Shown here in pieces: positions 45,944 through 54,700 of a stretch of DNA of 64,000 bases. A program made the position numbers and the translations under genes. Every line of letters starts with the position of its first letter. Within the stretch, counting starts at the first letter, position 1. Source of the DNA: Labrenzia sp. 011. GTDB lineage: Bacteria > Pseudomonadota > Alphaproteobacteria > Rhizobiales > Stappiaceae. The notes beneath the pieces were generated by a model, which saw only the letters and a list, made by a program, of their open reading frames with translations, was not told the DNA's origin and searched no databases. The stretch is from the NCBI RefSeq assembly GCF_003075075.1, contig NZ_QCYM01000002.1, forward strand, positions 372,001-436,000, read 5' to 3'.

Positions 45944-46364
45944 AATTTGCGTCCTTTTGAATGGTCCCGCGCAGGTGCTCCTGCAGGCAGTCGATGTGCA
46001 ACCGGCCACCGCACAAGGGCGCGGGAAAAGACGCTTGCTGCGCCGGAGCATGGTCTGGAGCGGCAATGGCCTGCGCATTCTGATCCACCTTTCACAGCAA
46101 GGCTCCGACCGGCTTGTAACGGCTTTGCTCAACCAATCTGCGCAAGTCGACGCTGGTACCATTCGCCCTTCGCTGCGGCGTTCCCGGACGGCCCGAGGCA
46201 TCTTGCCACCGGAACAGGCGCGACCCATCCGGTCAGGGAAAGCCCGGTGAACAGTGACCTGTCCGCAATTAGTCCAAGGGCATCTACCTTTGCTGAATGG
46301 TTCATGTTACTTACATCCCATTGCAGTACGTCTTGCAGATATGTTGCCTGATTTCGGCATCGCT

Positions 46365-46382
46365 TCTGCCCATTTCGCGCCA
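46365..46382 (+). repeat. 18-bp direct repeat, copy 2
   Basis: Second exact copy, ending 32 bases before the AraC start codon, where a bound protein would block or activate that gene. Probable regulator site. Confidence 0.75.
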
Positions 46383-46414
46383 GATCACTGGCGGGGGGAC
46401 CAAGGAGATTGCGT

Positions 46415-47449
46415 TTGGAAAACAGGCTTGCCCTGGTCCGGGCGACACATCTGAACAGCTACATATCGGTGTTGCGCGATATCGGAGCACCGGTTGACCG
46501 CGAACTCGATCGGTCGAAGTTGCCCAGCTATATCGAAGAGACACCGGATCTCTACGTCAGTGTGCCAATCGCAATGGACTGGGTCGCACGGACCGGCCGC
46601 GACCTGGACCTCATGGAACTGGGCCTGCTGGGTGCGCAGGCAGCGTCCCTGTCCACTTTGCGTCCACCGCAGCAAGCTGCCGTGATGGCGGCGCAAACCG
46701 GCCTGACACGTCTCAGGGCGCTGGCCGACGTGTCGCGGTTCGAAGACAGCGTTCTCGAAATGCGGGTCCGGCGCGAGGCCGGGAATGTTCGTGTTATCTG
46801 CACCATGGCAGGTTTGGATCACCATCCACTGTTATGCCTCGCCGAATGGCTGAACCTTCAGGCCATCATTTCGGTCGTACGCAGTGTTGCGGGGCCATCC
46901 TGGCAGCCGAGCGAGATGTGTTTCTTCTCATCGAACTGTCCGCCCGCGGCCGTGCATGCGGCGCTCCCCGATACGCGCATACTTGTTGGCCAGCCGCAGA
47001 CTTCTGTTGTCGTCGAAAGCGCGTATCTCGCACTCTCAACGAGCCGGTCGACACCCTGCCGGGCGACCACCGAAACCTCAGAAGATAAGCAATTGGGCCG
47101 ATCAGAGAGCTGGGAGTTCGTCAAACTGCTAAGAAAGATGCTTCAGCCCTATCTGAGCGAGGGGCGCGCCGATATCGCTTTCACCGCCGAGATGGCCGGA
47201 ATGAGCACCCGGTCATTGCAACGGCGGCTCAAGCTGTGCGGAAGTTCCTATTCGCAGATCCTCCAGGAAGCCTGCTTCGAGCTTGCCTGTATCCGCCTGG
47301 GAGACCCCGGACTGAAGATCATAGATGTCGCCATGAGTGTGGGCTACGAGAGCCCGCAACATTTCACCCGCGCCTTCCGCCGCTTCACCGGCATGACGCC
47401 AACCGACTATCGCGGCCAAACGACCGCGTTGGATCGTTCCGGACTTTGA
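46415..47449 (+). CDS. AraC family regulator, TTG start
   Basis: A 344-residue AraC regulator with an N-terminal AraC-type ligand domain of the OruR/arabinose-binding-like kind (about 1-200) and a C-terminal pair of helix-turn-helix motifs, FTAEMAGMSTRSLQRRLK and IDVAMSVGYESPQHFTRAFRR, ending FTGMTPTDYR. TTG at 46415 is preferred because AAGGAG lies 7 bases before it; the TTG two codons earlier overlaps the ribosome site. The divergent DUF1254 gene is the natural target, with the shared 18-bp repeat as candidate binding site. Confidence 0.88.
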   Translation: MENRLALVRATHLNSYISVLRDIGAPVDRELDRSKLPSYIEETPDLYVSVPIAMDWVARTGRDLDLMELGLLGAQAASLSTLRPPQQAAVMAAQTGLTRLRALADVSRFEDSVLEMRVRREAGNVRVICTMAGLDHHPLLCLAEWLNLQAIISVVRSVAGPSWQPSEMCFFSSNCPPAAVHAALPDTRILVGQPQTSVVVESAYLALSTSRSTPCRATTETSEDKQLGRSESWEFVKLLRKMLQPYLSEGRADIAFTAEMAGMSTRSLQRRLKLCGSSYSQILQEACFELACIRLGDPGLKIIDVAMSVGYESPQHFTRAFRRFTGMTPTDYRGQTTALDRSGL

Positions 47450-47678
47450 ACAGGACTTGCCCGATCTCGTCGAGATGCCGACCTTCCGGCGAGGTCGCTG
47501 CGGTTCAGAACAACTACGTGTCGCCTTCGCCTATAGGTCACCATGTTGGCACCTTAGAAGTACGGGAAGATGACCCATGAGCTGGCCTGATGTGGCCACC
47601 GACGGAAGGAGCACCCGCACACAAGCCGCCCCTCAACCACGATGACAACGAGCCTCGAAACTGACGCAGCCTCTGGAT

Positions 47679-48884
47679 TTACTGGCTGTAACCCGATGCC
47701 CGGGCATATGATGTATCTGTTCCGCAACAAATCTTCATCACATAGGTGTTCCCCAAGGTGACAAAACTGTCCTGCGGGATGGCGCCTTCGCGTTTCAAGC
47801 CCTTGGCGAAATAGAGAGCCTGTTTTTTGTCGAACGGCTTCGCAATCGTCACCGCGTACCATCCATTGGTCGCAAGGTAGACCGACAAAGGAAGATCCCT
47901 TGCTGTCGCATAGCCAACAGCATCCTCGATGTTGTCGAAACTTTTGATCTGTATGAGCCGCAGTTGCCCGGGTGTGGCATCGAACTGATCAACTCGTATC
48001 CAGGTATGGTGCATATAACCGGTTACGCCGGAAACACTCACGCTATACCAACGGTCTTTTTCACCGATGATCTGCACAGCTGCGCCGTTGGAGAGGCGAC
48101 GAATGCTCTGGGCTTTGGCGTCGGGTGCCGCCTTCATCAGAACAGATCCCTTGGGGTGTCGGACGCGTCCAGATCGAGCGACAGGAATGGAAGTCCTGCT
48201 TGGTGCAAAAACCTTTGGGTCCGTCGATACTTGTGGCGCTGGAGAAGAGAAACCAGGTGCTACTTGGCCCGATGGCCTTGAGATCACGCCGGTGTCTGTG
48301 CGCCCTTCAGACAGTGTCACTCCAAAGTCAGCCATCTCCCGTCCGGAGAGATATCTGATGTCATCTGCTTCAGTTTTGAACGCGAGTTGCAAGAGTGCCG
48401 GGTCTACTCCCATCTCCACCATGTAGCCGATGATGTCTGCTGTGACGTCTTGAACGGCAGAAACCGCCTCTTCCTTGTTGAAGGGCGTTGTTGGCGCGAA
48501 AGACGACTTGTGGACGCCAATGGAACCAGGCGCGGCATAGCGCGATCTGCCCCCCATGAATGCTAAGGCACAAGCGGATGCACATTCAAGCTCGCGCAAC
48601 TGCACGGTGGCTAAGCCATGTTGCCTGATCATTCGGCCAAGCTCCATGGCCTTGAAAATGCTGCCTCCTTCGCTGTCGAAGCCGACGATCTTGGGTCTAT
48701 GAGCGCGAATGACGCTCTCAAAGTCAGCAAGGTCATCGTCAATGGAAAACGTGCCAGCAACAATTACAAACCTGAGGCCATCTTCACCCTCATCGGCCTT
48801 GAAGTACAGTTCGGCTTTTCCCACAGATGAAAAAGCGACGACAACCAACAGTGTAATGACTCGGACGATCATGGACATTCGCAT
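47679..48884 (-). CDS. Periplasmic ClpP-like (COG3904-type) protein with SH3b and SPOR-like regions
   Basis: A 401-residue exported protein. After a signal peptide (about 1-24, ending SVGKAE) comes a ClpP/crotonase-like domain: VGFDSEGGSIFKAMELGRMIR supplies the oxyanion-type loop, and ELECASACALAF contains the candidate nucleophile Ser103, with His125 in GVHKSS. A bacterial SH3-like domain (about 235-300, ending YMHHTWIRV) follows, then a C-terminal segment (about 305-390) that looks SPOR-like. Such periplasmic proteins are poorly studied. No strong ribosome site precedes the ATG at 48884; ATGs at 48878 and 48872 are alternatives. Base composition is more AT-rich than its neighbours. Confidence 0.82.
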   Translation of the reverse strand: MRMSMIVRVITLLVVVAFSSVGKAELYFKADEGEDGLRFVIVAGTFSIDDDLADFESVIRAHRPKIVGFDSEGGSIFKAMELGRMIRQHGLATVQLRELECASACALAFMGGRSRYAAPGSIGVHKSSFAPTTPFNKEEAVSAVQDVTADIIGYMVEMGVDPALLQLAFKTEADDIRYLSGREMADFGVTLSEGRTDTGVISRPSGQVAPGFSSPAPQVSTDPKVFAPSRTSIPVARSGRVRHPKGSVLMKAAPDAKAQSIRRLSNGAAVQIIGEKDRWYSVSVSGVTGYMHHTWIRVDQFDATPGQLRLIQIKSFDNIEDAVGYATARDLPLSVYLATNGWYAVTIAKPFDKKQALYFAKGLKREGAIPQDSFVTLGNTYVMKICCGTDTSYARASGYSQ

Positions 48885-49688
48885 TCAGATACAATTTACT
48901 AATACCGCAGTTCACTGTATTCGACTGACGTTAGGTATTGCAACAAAACTTCGCGTAATGCGGCATCCAAATTAGCGATACACCACCTGCGTAAACTGCC
49001 CGAACTGCCTCCTACAAGAATCAACGAACCGTATCCTGACCTGACACAATCCAAGCCTATCCACCTGTTTTCCTTTGGCTGTCAGCGGTCAGCAACCGAG
49101 CTCTGCTCTTCAGATGACCAAAGTCTATGCGCGAGAATCCGGTCTGATGAACGCTCTCTTTCAGCATCCCGAAAAACACCTCGCCATAGCCATATCCGTC
49201 GCGCAATTGTGCCTGACGCGAAGAAAGCACACCCTTGCCTTGTCGATTGCAGCTGCAAGCAAACGCCGCTTTGGGGCTTCTTTCAATATCTTTCCGGAAA
49301 CCCTCCAAGTGGACAGCTTCATTCTCTTCCAGCAGGATAGCATGACAGTTGGCCCTGATGGCTTCGATCCGGTTGTGGGAGCTCATCGACGGCGGGAGCC
49401 ATTTCGCGCGCATTATTGAGCGCCGGTGTTCGTCGAACCTGTTGTCGCTCCCAACGACCTTGATACTCACCTTACGGGGAGCCTCGGCATGCCCCCCGGG
49501 TCGGAGCATGAGCGGTTCCTCGCGCTTGCAGCACGCCTCTGCGAAGTCCTGGCAGGCACCACAGCATACACGCGCATGACCAGACACCTTCCGCAGCCAT
49601 TGCCGGAGCAGTCAGCCGCATCAGTGGTCGCAAGCGTGTCCTGCAGAGCGATAAGGTATCGAATTCAGGAATGATATATACTGGGGAA
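48885..49688. other. Region without a convincing gene next to tRNA-His
   Basis: 804 bases, visibly more AT-rich at 48890-49060. An open frame on the minus strand (49057-49587, 176 codons) and a shorter one on the plus strand (49075-49419) have no recognisable motif; neither is accepted as a gene. The stretch may be a decayed remnant of accessory DNA that inserted beside the tRNA. Confidence 0.45.
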
Positions 49689-49765
49689 TGGTACAGACGA
49701 GTGGGTTCGAACCACCGACCTTCGGAGCCACAATCCGACGCTCTAACCAACTGAGCTACGTCTGC
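49689..49765 (-). tRNA. tRNA-His (GTG anticodon), CCA encoded
   Basis: A complete 77-base cloverleaf on the minus strand: 7-bp acceptor stem (G1 facing T72), D-arm GCTCAGTTGGTTAGAGC, anticodon stem TCGGA/TCCGA with the loop TTGTGGC giving anticodon GTG, T-arm with TTCGAAC, and an encoded CCA tail. The base before G1 is T, so there is no encoded G-1, and base 73 is A rather than C. These unusual identity elements are known for alphaproteobacterial tRNA-His. Confidence 0.95.
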
Positions 49766-49884
49766 ATAAGGGCGTTCAAAGCGGTGCGGAACCTAGCGGC
49801 CCGGACCACCGTTTGCAAGGGCGTCTTCTAACGCCGTTTCCTTCAACCGGCAAGTCCGAATTTTCCGAAAAAAACGGCCTGTTG

Positions 49885-49916
49885 AAAAGCAAATGCCCGG
49901 AGAAAACTCCGGGCAT
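49885..49916 (-). terminator. Intrinsic terminator after the first phasin gene
   Basis: A perfect 10-bp GC-rich stem (49893-49902 with 49907-49916), a four-base loop, and on the minus strand a following T-rich tract (TTGCTTTTC), 38 bases past the stop codon. Confidence 0.85.
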
Positions 49917-49954
49917 GACATCCGATTGCGGTCCTGAAGGTCCGTTCAAACGGC

Positions 49955-50476
49955 TCAGTTGAGCTTCATATCCTTGAAGGACTTTTCGAAGGCTTCCTTG
50001 ACCGGAGCGGAAACTTCGGTGCCGAGCTTGGTCGCCAGTTCCTGCATTTCCTTGGTCTGGGCGCTCAGCGCTTCGAACTGCTCACGTGCGAATGTGGACT
50101 GCAGTTCGATGGCTTCAGCCACAGATTTCGCGGACATGATATCCTTGAAGAAGGAGAAAGCCGCGTCGGTGTTGGCCTTGGCCGCATCGACAGCCTTGCT
50201 GTTGAACTCGACGACGCCCTGACGGGACGTTTCGAAAGTGTCTTCCATCATGTCGGTCGCGTCTTCTGCAGCGGTTTTCACCTTTGCATAAGCTTCACGG
50301 GCGTTCTCGATGCCCTTTTCCGTTGCTTCACGGAATGCGGCGGGAACTTCCATCTTCGGCATTGCGAAAGCTTCGAACTCGGGGAAGCCTGCGCCGGCAG
50401 GGCCAGCCTTTGCTTTGGTGGCACGTGCTTTCGGAGCCGATTTGGCAGTGGTGGTGCTGGTAGCTGTCTCAGTCAT
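49955..50476 (-). CDS. Phasin (Phasin_2 family), PHA granule-associated
   Basis: A 173-residue phasin. After an Ala/Thr/Lys-rich N-terminus (about 1-30), the helical phasin domain runs through GIENAREAYAKVKTAAEDATD, FEFNSKAVDAAKANTDAAFS-type helices and FKDIMSAKSVAEAIELQS. Phasins coat polyhydroxyalkanoate granules and control their size. AAGGAGATGAGATC lies directly before the ATG. A promoter with two TGC-N3-GCA motifs is readable about 95-140 bases upstream. Confidence 0.93.
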   Translation of the reverse strand: MTETATSTTTAKSAPKARATKAKAGPAGAGFPEFEAFAMPKMEVPAAFREATEKGIENAREAYAKVKTAAEDATDMMEDTFETSRQGVVEFNSKAVDAAKANTDAAFSFFKDIMSAKSVAEAIELQSTFAREQFEALSAQTKEMQELATKLGTEVSAPVKEAFEKSFKDMKLN

Positions 50477-50863
50477 GATCTCATCTCCTTGAGGTCGGAT
50501 GCGATCATTGGTTTGATTTCTTTCCGCCGGAACGTTTGCCGGCGGACCCTGTCGTCATCCGCAGCCTATACATAAGGCACCTAATGCTGCATTGCAACAT
50601 TTTTTTGCACTGCACAATAAACTGGGATTTGGAGAGGTGCCGGGCAATCGGGTTTCGCCGCGTCGATGACGCAGAGGCGCGACAGGGGAGAAAGCTCCGG
50701 CCCGCCCGGCCCGAAAAGACATTGTTCAATTTACTACAACTGGAACATGCAGTCTACACAGTCGCGCTAAGTAGTACCACGCAGGACGACTGTCCCTGCG
50801 TGGACAGTCTCCATCCGGGCGGGGCCAGAGCCCCGCGCGGTCAAGCAGTCTCCCGTCGGCGGA
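50477..50863. other. Spacer between the two phasin genes
   Basis: 387 bases. The right third holds a 9-bp inverted repeat (50777-50785 with 50795-50803) after the second phasin gene, and the left part holds the phasin-1 promoter. No gene is visible. Confidence 0.6.
50569..50614 (-). promoter_or_regulatory. Phasin promoter with two TGC-N3-GCA (PhaR-type) sites
   Basis: On the minus strand, TTGCAA (50597-50592) and TATGTA (50574-50569) are 17 bases apart, giving a plausible promoter. TGCATTGCA (50588-50596) overlaps the -35 box and TGCACTGCA (50606-50614) lies just upstream, 18 bases apart. The PHA repressor PhaR of Paracoccus and Rhodobacter is known to bind TGC/GCA-type palindromes at phasin promoters. 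Confidence 0.65.
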
Positions 50864-51250
50864 CTATTTTTTCTGGGCCGCCTTGGCCGCGTCCTGCACG
50901 GCCTTGGTCGCCGAGTTGGAAAACTCGCGCGCCTGCTCGCCGATGTTTTCCATCTGGCTGCGCAGATAGTCCTGCTGAAGCTTCATCATGTCTTCGATAT
51001 TGTCGGCCTTGACGAGCTGCTGCGCGAACTTGAACGCCGCGTCGACATGCTCCTCGGCGTAGCTCAGGGCCTTCTTGTTCACGTCGGCGGCTCCGGCCTG
51101 GACGGCGCTGGCGCTGTCTTCCACATTGGACACCGCTTTCTGGGTCGCTCCCATGAAATCGTCAAAGGCCTTGCGCGCCTGGTCGACGCTCTTGTCGGCA
51201 AAATCACGCATCTGTTCGGGGATTTCAAAACCGGTCTTGTCAGTGCTCAT
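50864..51250 (-). CDS. Second phasin
   Basis: A 128-residue phasin, shorter than the first, with the core ADKSVDQARKAFDDFMGATQK, VNKKALSYAEEHVDAAFKFA and LVKADNIEDMMKLQQDYLRS, and a Lys-rich tail AAKAAQKK. GAGGAG lies about 8 bases before the ATG at 51250. No TGC-N3-GCA pair is seen upstream, so its regulation may differ from the first phasin. Confidence 0.92.
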   Translation of the reverse strand: MSTDKTGFEIPEQMRDFADKSVDQARKAFDDFMGATQKAVSNVEDSASAVQAGAADVNKKALSYAEEHVDAAFKFAQQLVKADNIEDMMKLQQDYLRSQMENIGEQAREFSNSATKAVQDAAKAAQKK

Positions 51251-51735
51251 ATCGGCGCTCCTCGGATTGCAGGAAGATAGGTGGGTGGAAATCCTGAACT
51301 CGTTTCCTGCCAAAAACAGGTAGCATGGAGATGACAATCCGGCAAACCTGTGCCTTTGGATGATGCCCGCGCAACGCGAAAGAAACGGCAAGGCGGTTTC
51401 CGTCCGGACGCAAGGCGCGGATTGGGTCAGGCCGGCCGTTTTGCAGGGCTGCACGACCGGACGTTCCGCAGACGCGTACCGCCCGACCTTTCGGCTTCCG
51501 CAACGTCGTTTCGGGACGCCTGACAGGGCGTTCTCATCGTGCGGAAATACACCCCGGATCCGGCGCAGGTTCATCGTCCGGATTAACCACGCCTTCATGT
51601 AAGCCCTTTTACAACCGTGCTTTACGTGGACGACGCGTGAGTTTGCTTGTATTAACGGGTTGTTTACCACCGCAGGCAGATCCGGCAGCCGCGAGCACCG
51701 TAAACGGGTGTTGCAGACCAGTTTGGAGCAGAGCC
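51251..51735. other. Spacer before the giant sensor kinase
   Basis: 485 bases between divergent phasin 2 and kinase genes. It carries short frames but none with support. The CtrA-like box at 51652 lies near its right end. Confidence 0.6.
51652..51667 (+). promoter_or_regulatory. CtrA-like box before the sensor kinase
   Basis: TTAA, seven bases, then TTTAC, 69 bases before the kinase start. The CtrA consensus is TTAA-N7-TTAAC, so this has one mismatch. Position fits direct cell-cycle control. Confidence 0.5.
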
Positions 51736-54700
51736 ATGGACAATCGGACCCAATCATTCCTGGAACTGACCGCCATGGATGATCTGGTTCAGCTTGTTGC
51801 CGACAAAAGAGCCGCCTGGCTCTGGTCGGCCGACGGCGCACGCATCCTTTGGGCCAATGCCGCAGGTGCATCGTTTTTTTCCGCTGCCACCGTTTCCGAC
51901 CTCGCCGGGCTGAGCGCCCTGGAGCGTTCGCCCGCGCGCCCGCACATCGCCCGCATCGCGCAATCGGGCGCCACCGACAAGTTCAGCATCGACCGCCTGC
52001 GGTTCTATCGGGGCCTGCGGGTGATGCTGCTGACCTGCCAGTGCAAGCGGATCGATCTGGAAAACGGCGAGTCCGCCGCCCTGATCGTGTGCGGCGACAA
52101 GGGCCTTTCCACTCCCCAGGAGCCGGTCTCGGCCTTTGCCCACATGCTGGCCGCTCCCGGTGAGACGGTTTTCCTGACCGGCGACGGCGCGGTCGAAGAG
52201 CGCATCGGAGAGCACAAAGGCACTCCCGAGGATTCCGATCTGCCGGAAGACCAGAAGGCCCTCTTCGGCCCGCTCGAGCTTGACGGCAGCTTCCATGAAG
52301 GTGTTGTTCTGGAAGTATCGTCCGGCCGGCGCCTGATCGTCCTGGACGATGCGCCCCTTGCGGACGACATGCCGGAAACGGCGGATGCGGCAGACGGTGC
52401 CGGCGAAGTGTCCGATGAAGCGGAGGAGACCGTCCGCGCGGCATCCGGGGATCTGATACCAGAGACGGAAGACGGCCCGACACTACAGACCGCCGCGAGC
52501 CCCGCGCGCGACGCTGCCGCCGGAGCCGATCCGGAGGACGCGCCCGGCGCGCTGTCCGAAAGCGAAGCCCCTCTTCCGACGGACCCGTCCGGCGACCGAG
52601 ACCTGCCCGAACAGATGCCAGCCTTCGCCCCCCAGGCGGACGGCGAGGACGAAAGCCTGGCCGCTTCGGACGAAGTCACGCCTTCAGACCAAACAGGCGA
52701 GCGCGCGGAAGCCGCGCCAGAGCCCGATGACCTGACGGCCGAGGACGACGACCTGCGCGAGAGCGCAGAGATTTCACAGACCCAGCCGGACACAGCCGGG
52801 GACGACATGTTTGTCTTTCAGCCACGCCGCCGTCCCGTGCGCTTCGCCTGGAAGATGGACATCGACCAGCGCTTCACCTTCCTGTCCGACGAATTTGCCG
52901 AAGTGCTCGGCCCCGAGGCGACCGACATCGTTGGCCTGACCTGGGAGGACGTCTCGAAGAAGTTCCAACTGGATCCGCGCGGCAATATCGCGCGGGCGCT
53001 CGACCGGCGGGACACATGGAGCGGCAAGACGGTCGACTGGCCTGTCAGCGGTGCGCCTCTGAGAGTTCCGGTGGACATGGCGGCCCTGCCCGCCTTCGAC
53101 CGGAACCGGAAATTCGAGGGCTATCGCGGCTTCGGCGTCTGCCGCACCGCCGATGCGGTTGAAGTCGGGGACGCCGTCCTCAGCCCTGCCCTGACCGCCT
53201 TTGACGACACACTGGCCACGGCACCCGATGCGGAGCCATCGGCTGTCGACGAGAAGCCGGAGGAAACTGCCGAGGAAAATCAAGCCGCCGCGCCGGAGAT
53301 TGACGCCGGCAGCGATGAAATGCCCCTGGCCCCGGATATGCCCGAGACGGTTCCCTCCGCTGCCGAAGCCGGTTTTGCAGGGGACGACCGCCCGGATGCG
53401 GAAGAGCCGGATGAGACGACGGCAGAAGACGAAACGGCCGGGGAAGACAGCGCGCTACATGAGGCGGCAGACGAATCCGCCGAAACGGCCTTACCGGAGA
53501 CCGGGGATGACAGCGCCGTGCCGGAAGCCGCCGATGTCCCGAAAGACAGCCTTGCCGATCTGAAACCGGCCCAGCCCGACACCTTCGGCGGCAAGACATT
53601 CCTGGGAGCAAGCGCGGCGGCCCTCGTGGGCTCGCTCGCCCGGTTCACCGGAGCGCCCGCCTCCAGGCCGCCAAGCGAACCGGAAGAGGCGGCAAGGCCG
53701 GTCCATCGGCAGGAAAGCACCGAGGATTACGAAGATACGCGGCGGATCGCAGCATCCCTGGACGACAAGCTGAAAGCCCTCGAGACCGGCTCCGCCCCCT
53801 CGCCCACGCCGGAGCCCCTTGAAGAGCAGGCCTCTTCGCCGGAGCTTGCCGAAAGCGCGCTTTCCGATGAGACAGTCGCGGAAAGCAGCCCGGAGGCAGA
53901 TGCCCCGGATCCGGTGCCGAATGTCCCGACGCAGGAGGCTCCCGCGGCCGTCAAGGAAGACCGGGCGGAGACCACCGACAGCGAGGAACCTGCCGGGATT
54001 GCCGGCCCCGCAGCCCTGGAGCCTGCGGAAATCGAAAACGCGGTCAGGTCGCTGGCGAAAAACTACGACCGGGCGAAAAAGAGGTCCCGGGACCTGTTCG
54101 ACCAGGACACGCCCGCGACGAAAAAAGACACCGTTTCCGCCAGCACGGAAGTGGCCGCCGAAGATCCTGTCGATAACGCCGTCGATGACGCCCCGTTCGA
54201 ACCGGTCCCGCCCCTGGAAGATGCCCATTTCGACATCATCGAGGAAGAGGGCCGCAGGATGGAAGAGGTGGCCGCAGCCCTCGATACCCAGGATGACTCC
54301 GCCGACGAACGCGAGTTCTACGAGGAAACCGCCGCATTCGGGGTGGAAGAAGAGGCAAGGGACATTCCGCAGGAAGACGGAACTGAAGACGAAGAAACGG
54401 CCGTACCGGAGCCGGACAAGCCGACCGGTCAGGTCATTCCGCTTGCGACCGCACGCCCCCGGGTCGTGCCGGTCGACACGTCAAGCCTTTCGCGCCCGGA
54501 ACGCCAGGCGTTCCGCAAGATCGCCGAAGCGCTCGGTGCCCGGCTCGAAGGCGACCTGGACGACTTCGATGGCTCGGACAGTCCCGAGGTCGAAGACCTG
54601 CCGCCGGAAGAGCCGGAAGCCGGTCCGATCGATCCGAGCCTGCTCGACCGCCTGCCGATCGGCATCGCGGTCGTTCATGACCGCGAAGTGCTCTATGCCA

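Larger units (their letters stand above)
45562..46414. other. Long DUF1254-AraC spacer without a convincing gene
   Basis: 853 bases between divergent genes. Short frames exist on both strands but none shows a recognisable domain or a ribosome site. The region contains an 18-bp direct repeat (45926 and 46365) and ends with the AAGGAG of the AraC gene. A small RNA or leader is possible but not demonstrated. Confidence 0.6.

Noticed and set aside
45561-46351. Several short frames in the DUF1254-AraC spacer
   Set aside because: Frames on both strands overlap, with no ribosome sites or motifs; they are more likely non-coding.
49057-49587. 176-codon frame on the minus strand in the gene-poor tract
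   Set aside because: No family resemblance, no ribosome site and competing frames on both strands. Kept only as a note inside the tract description.
49689-49765. tRNA-His as the attachment site of an integrated island
   Set aside because: No integrase gene and no second copy of the tRNA 3' end could be found in the window.
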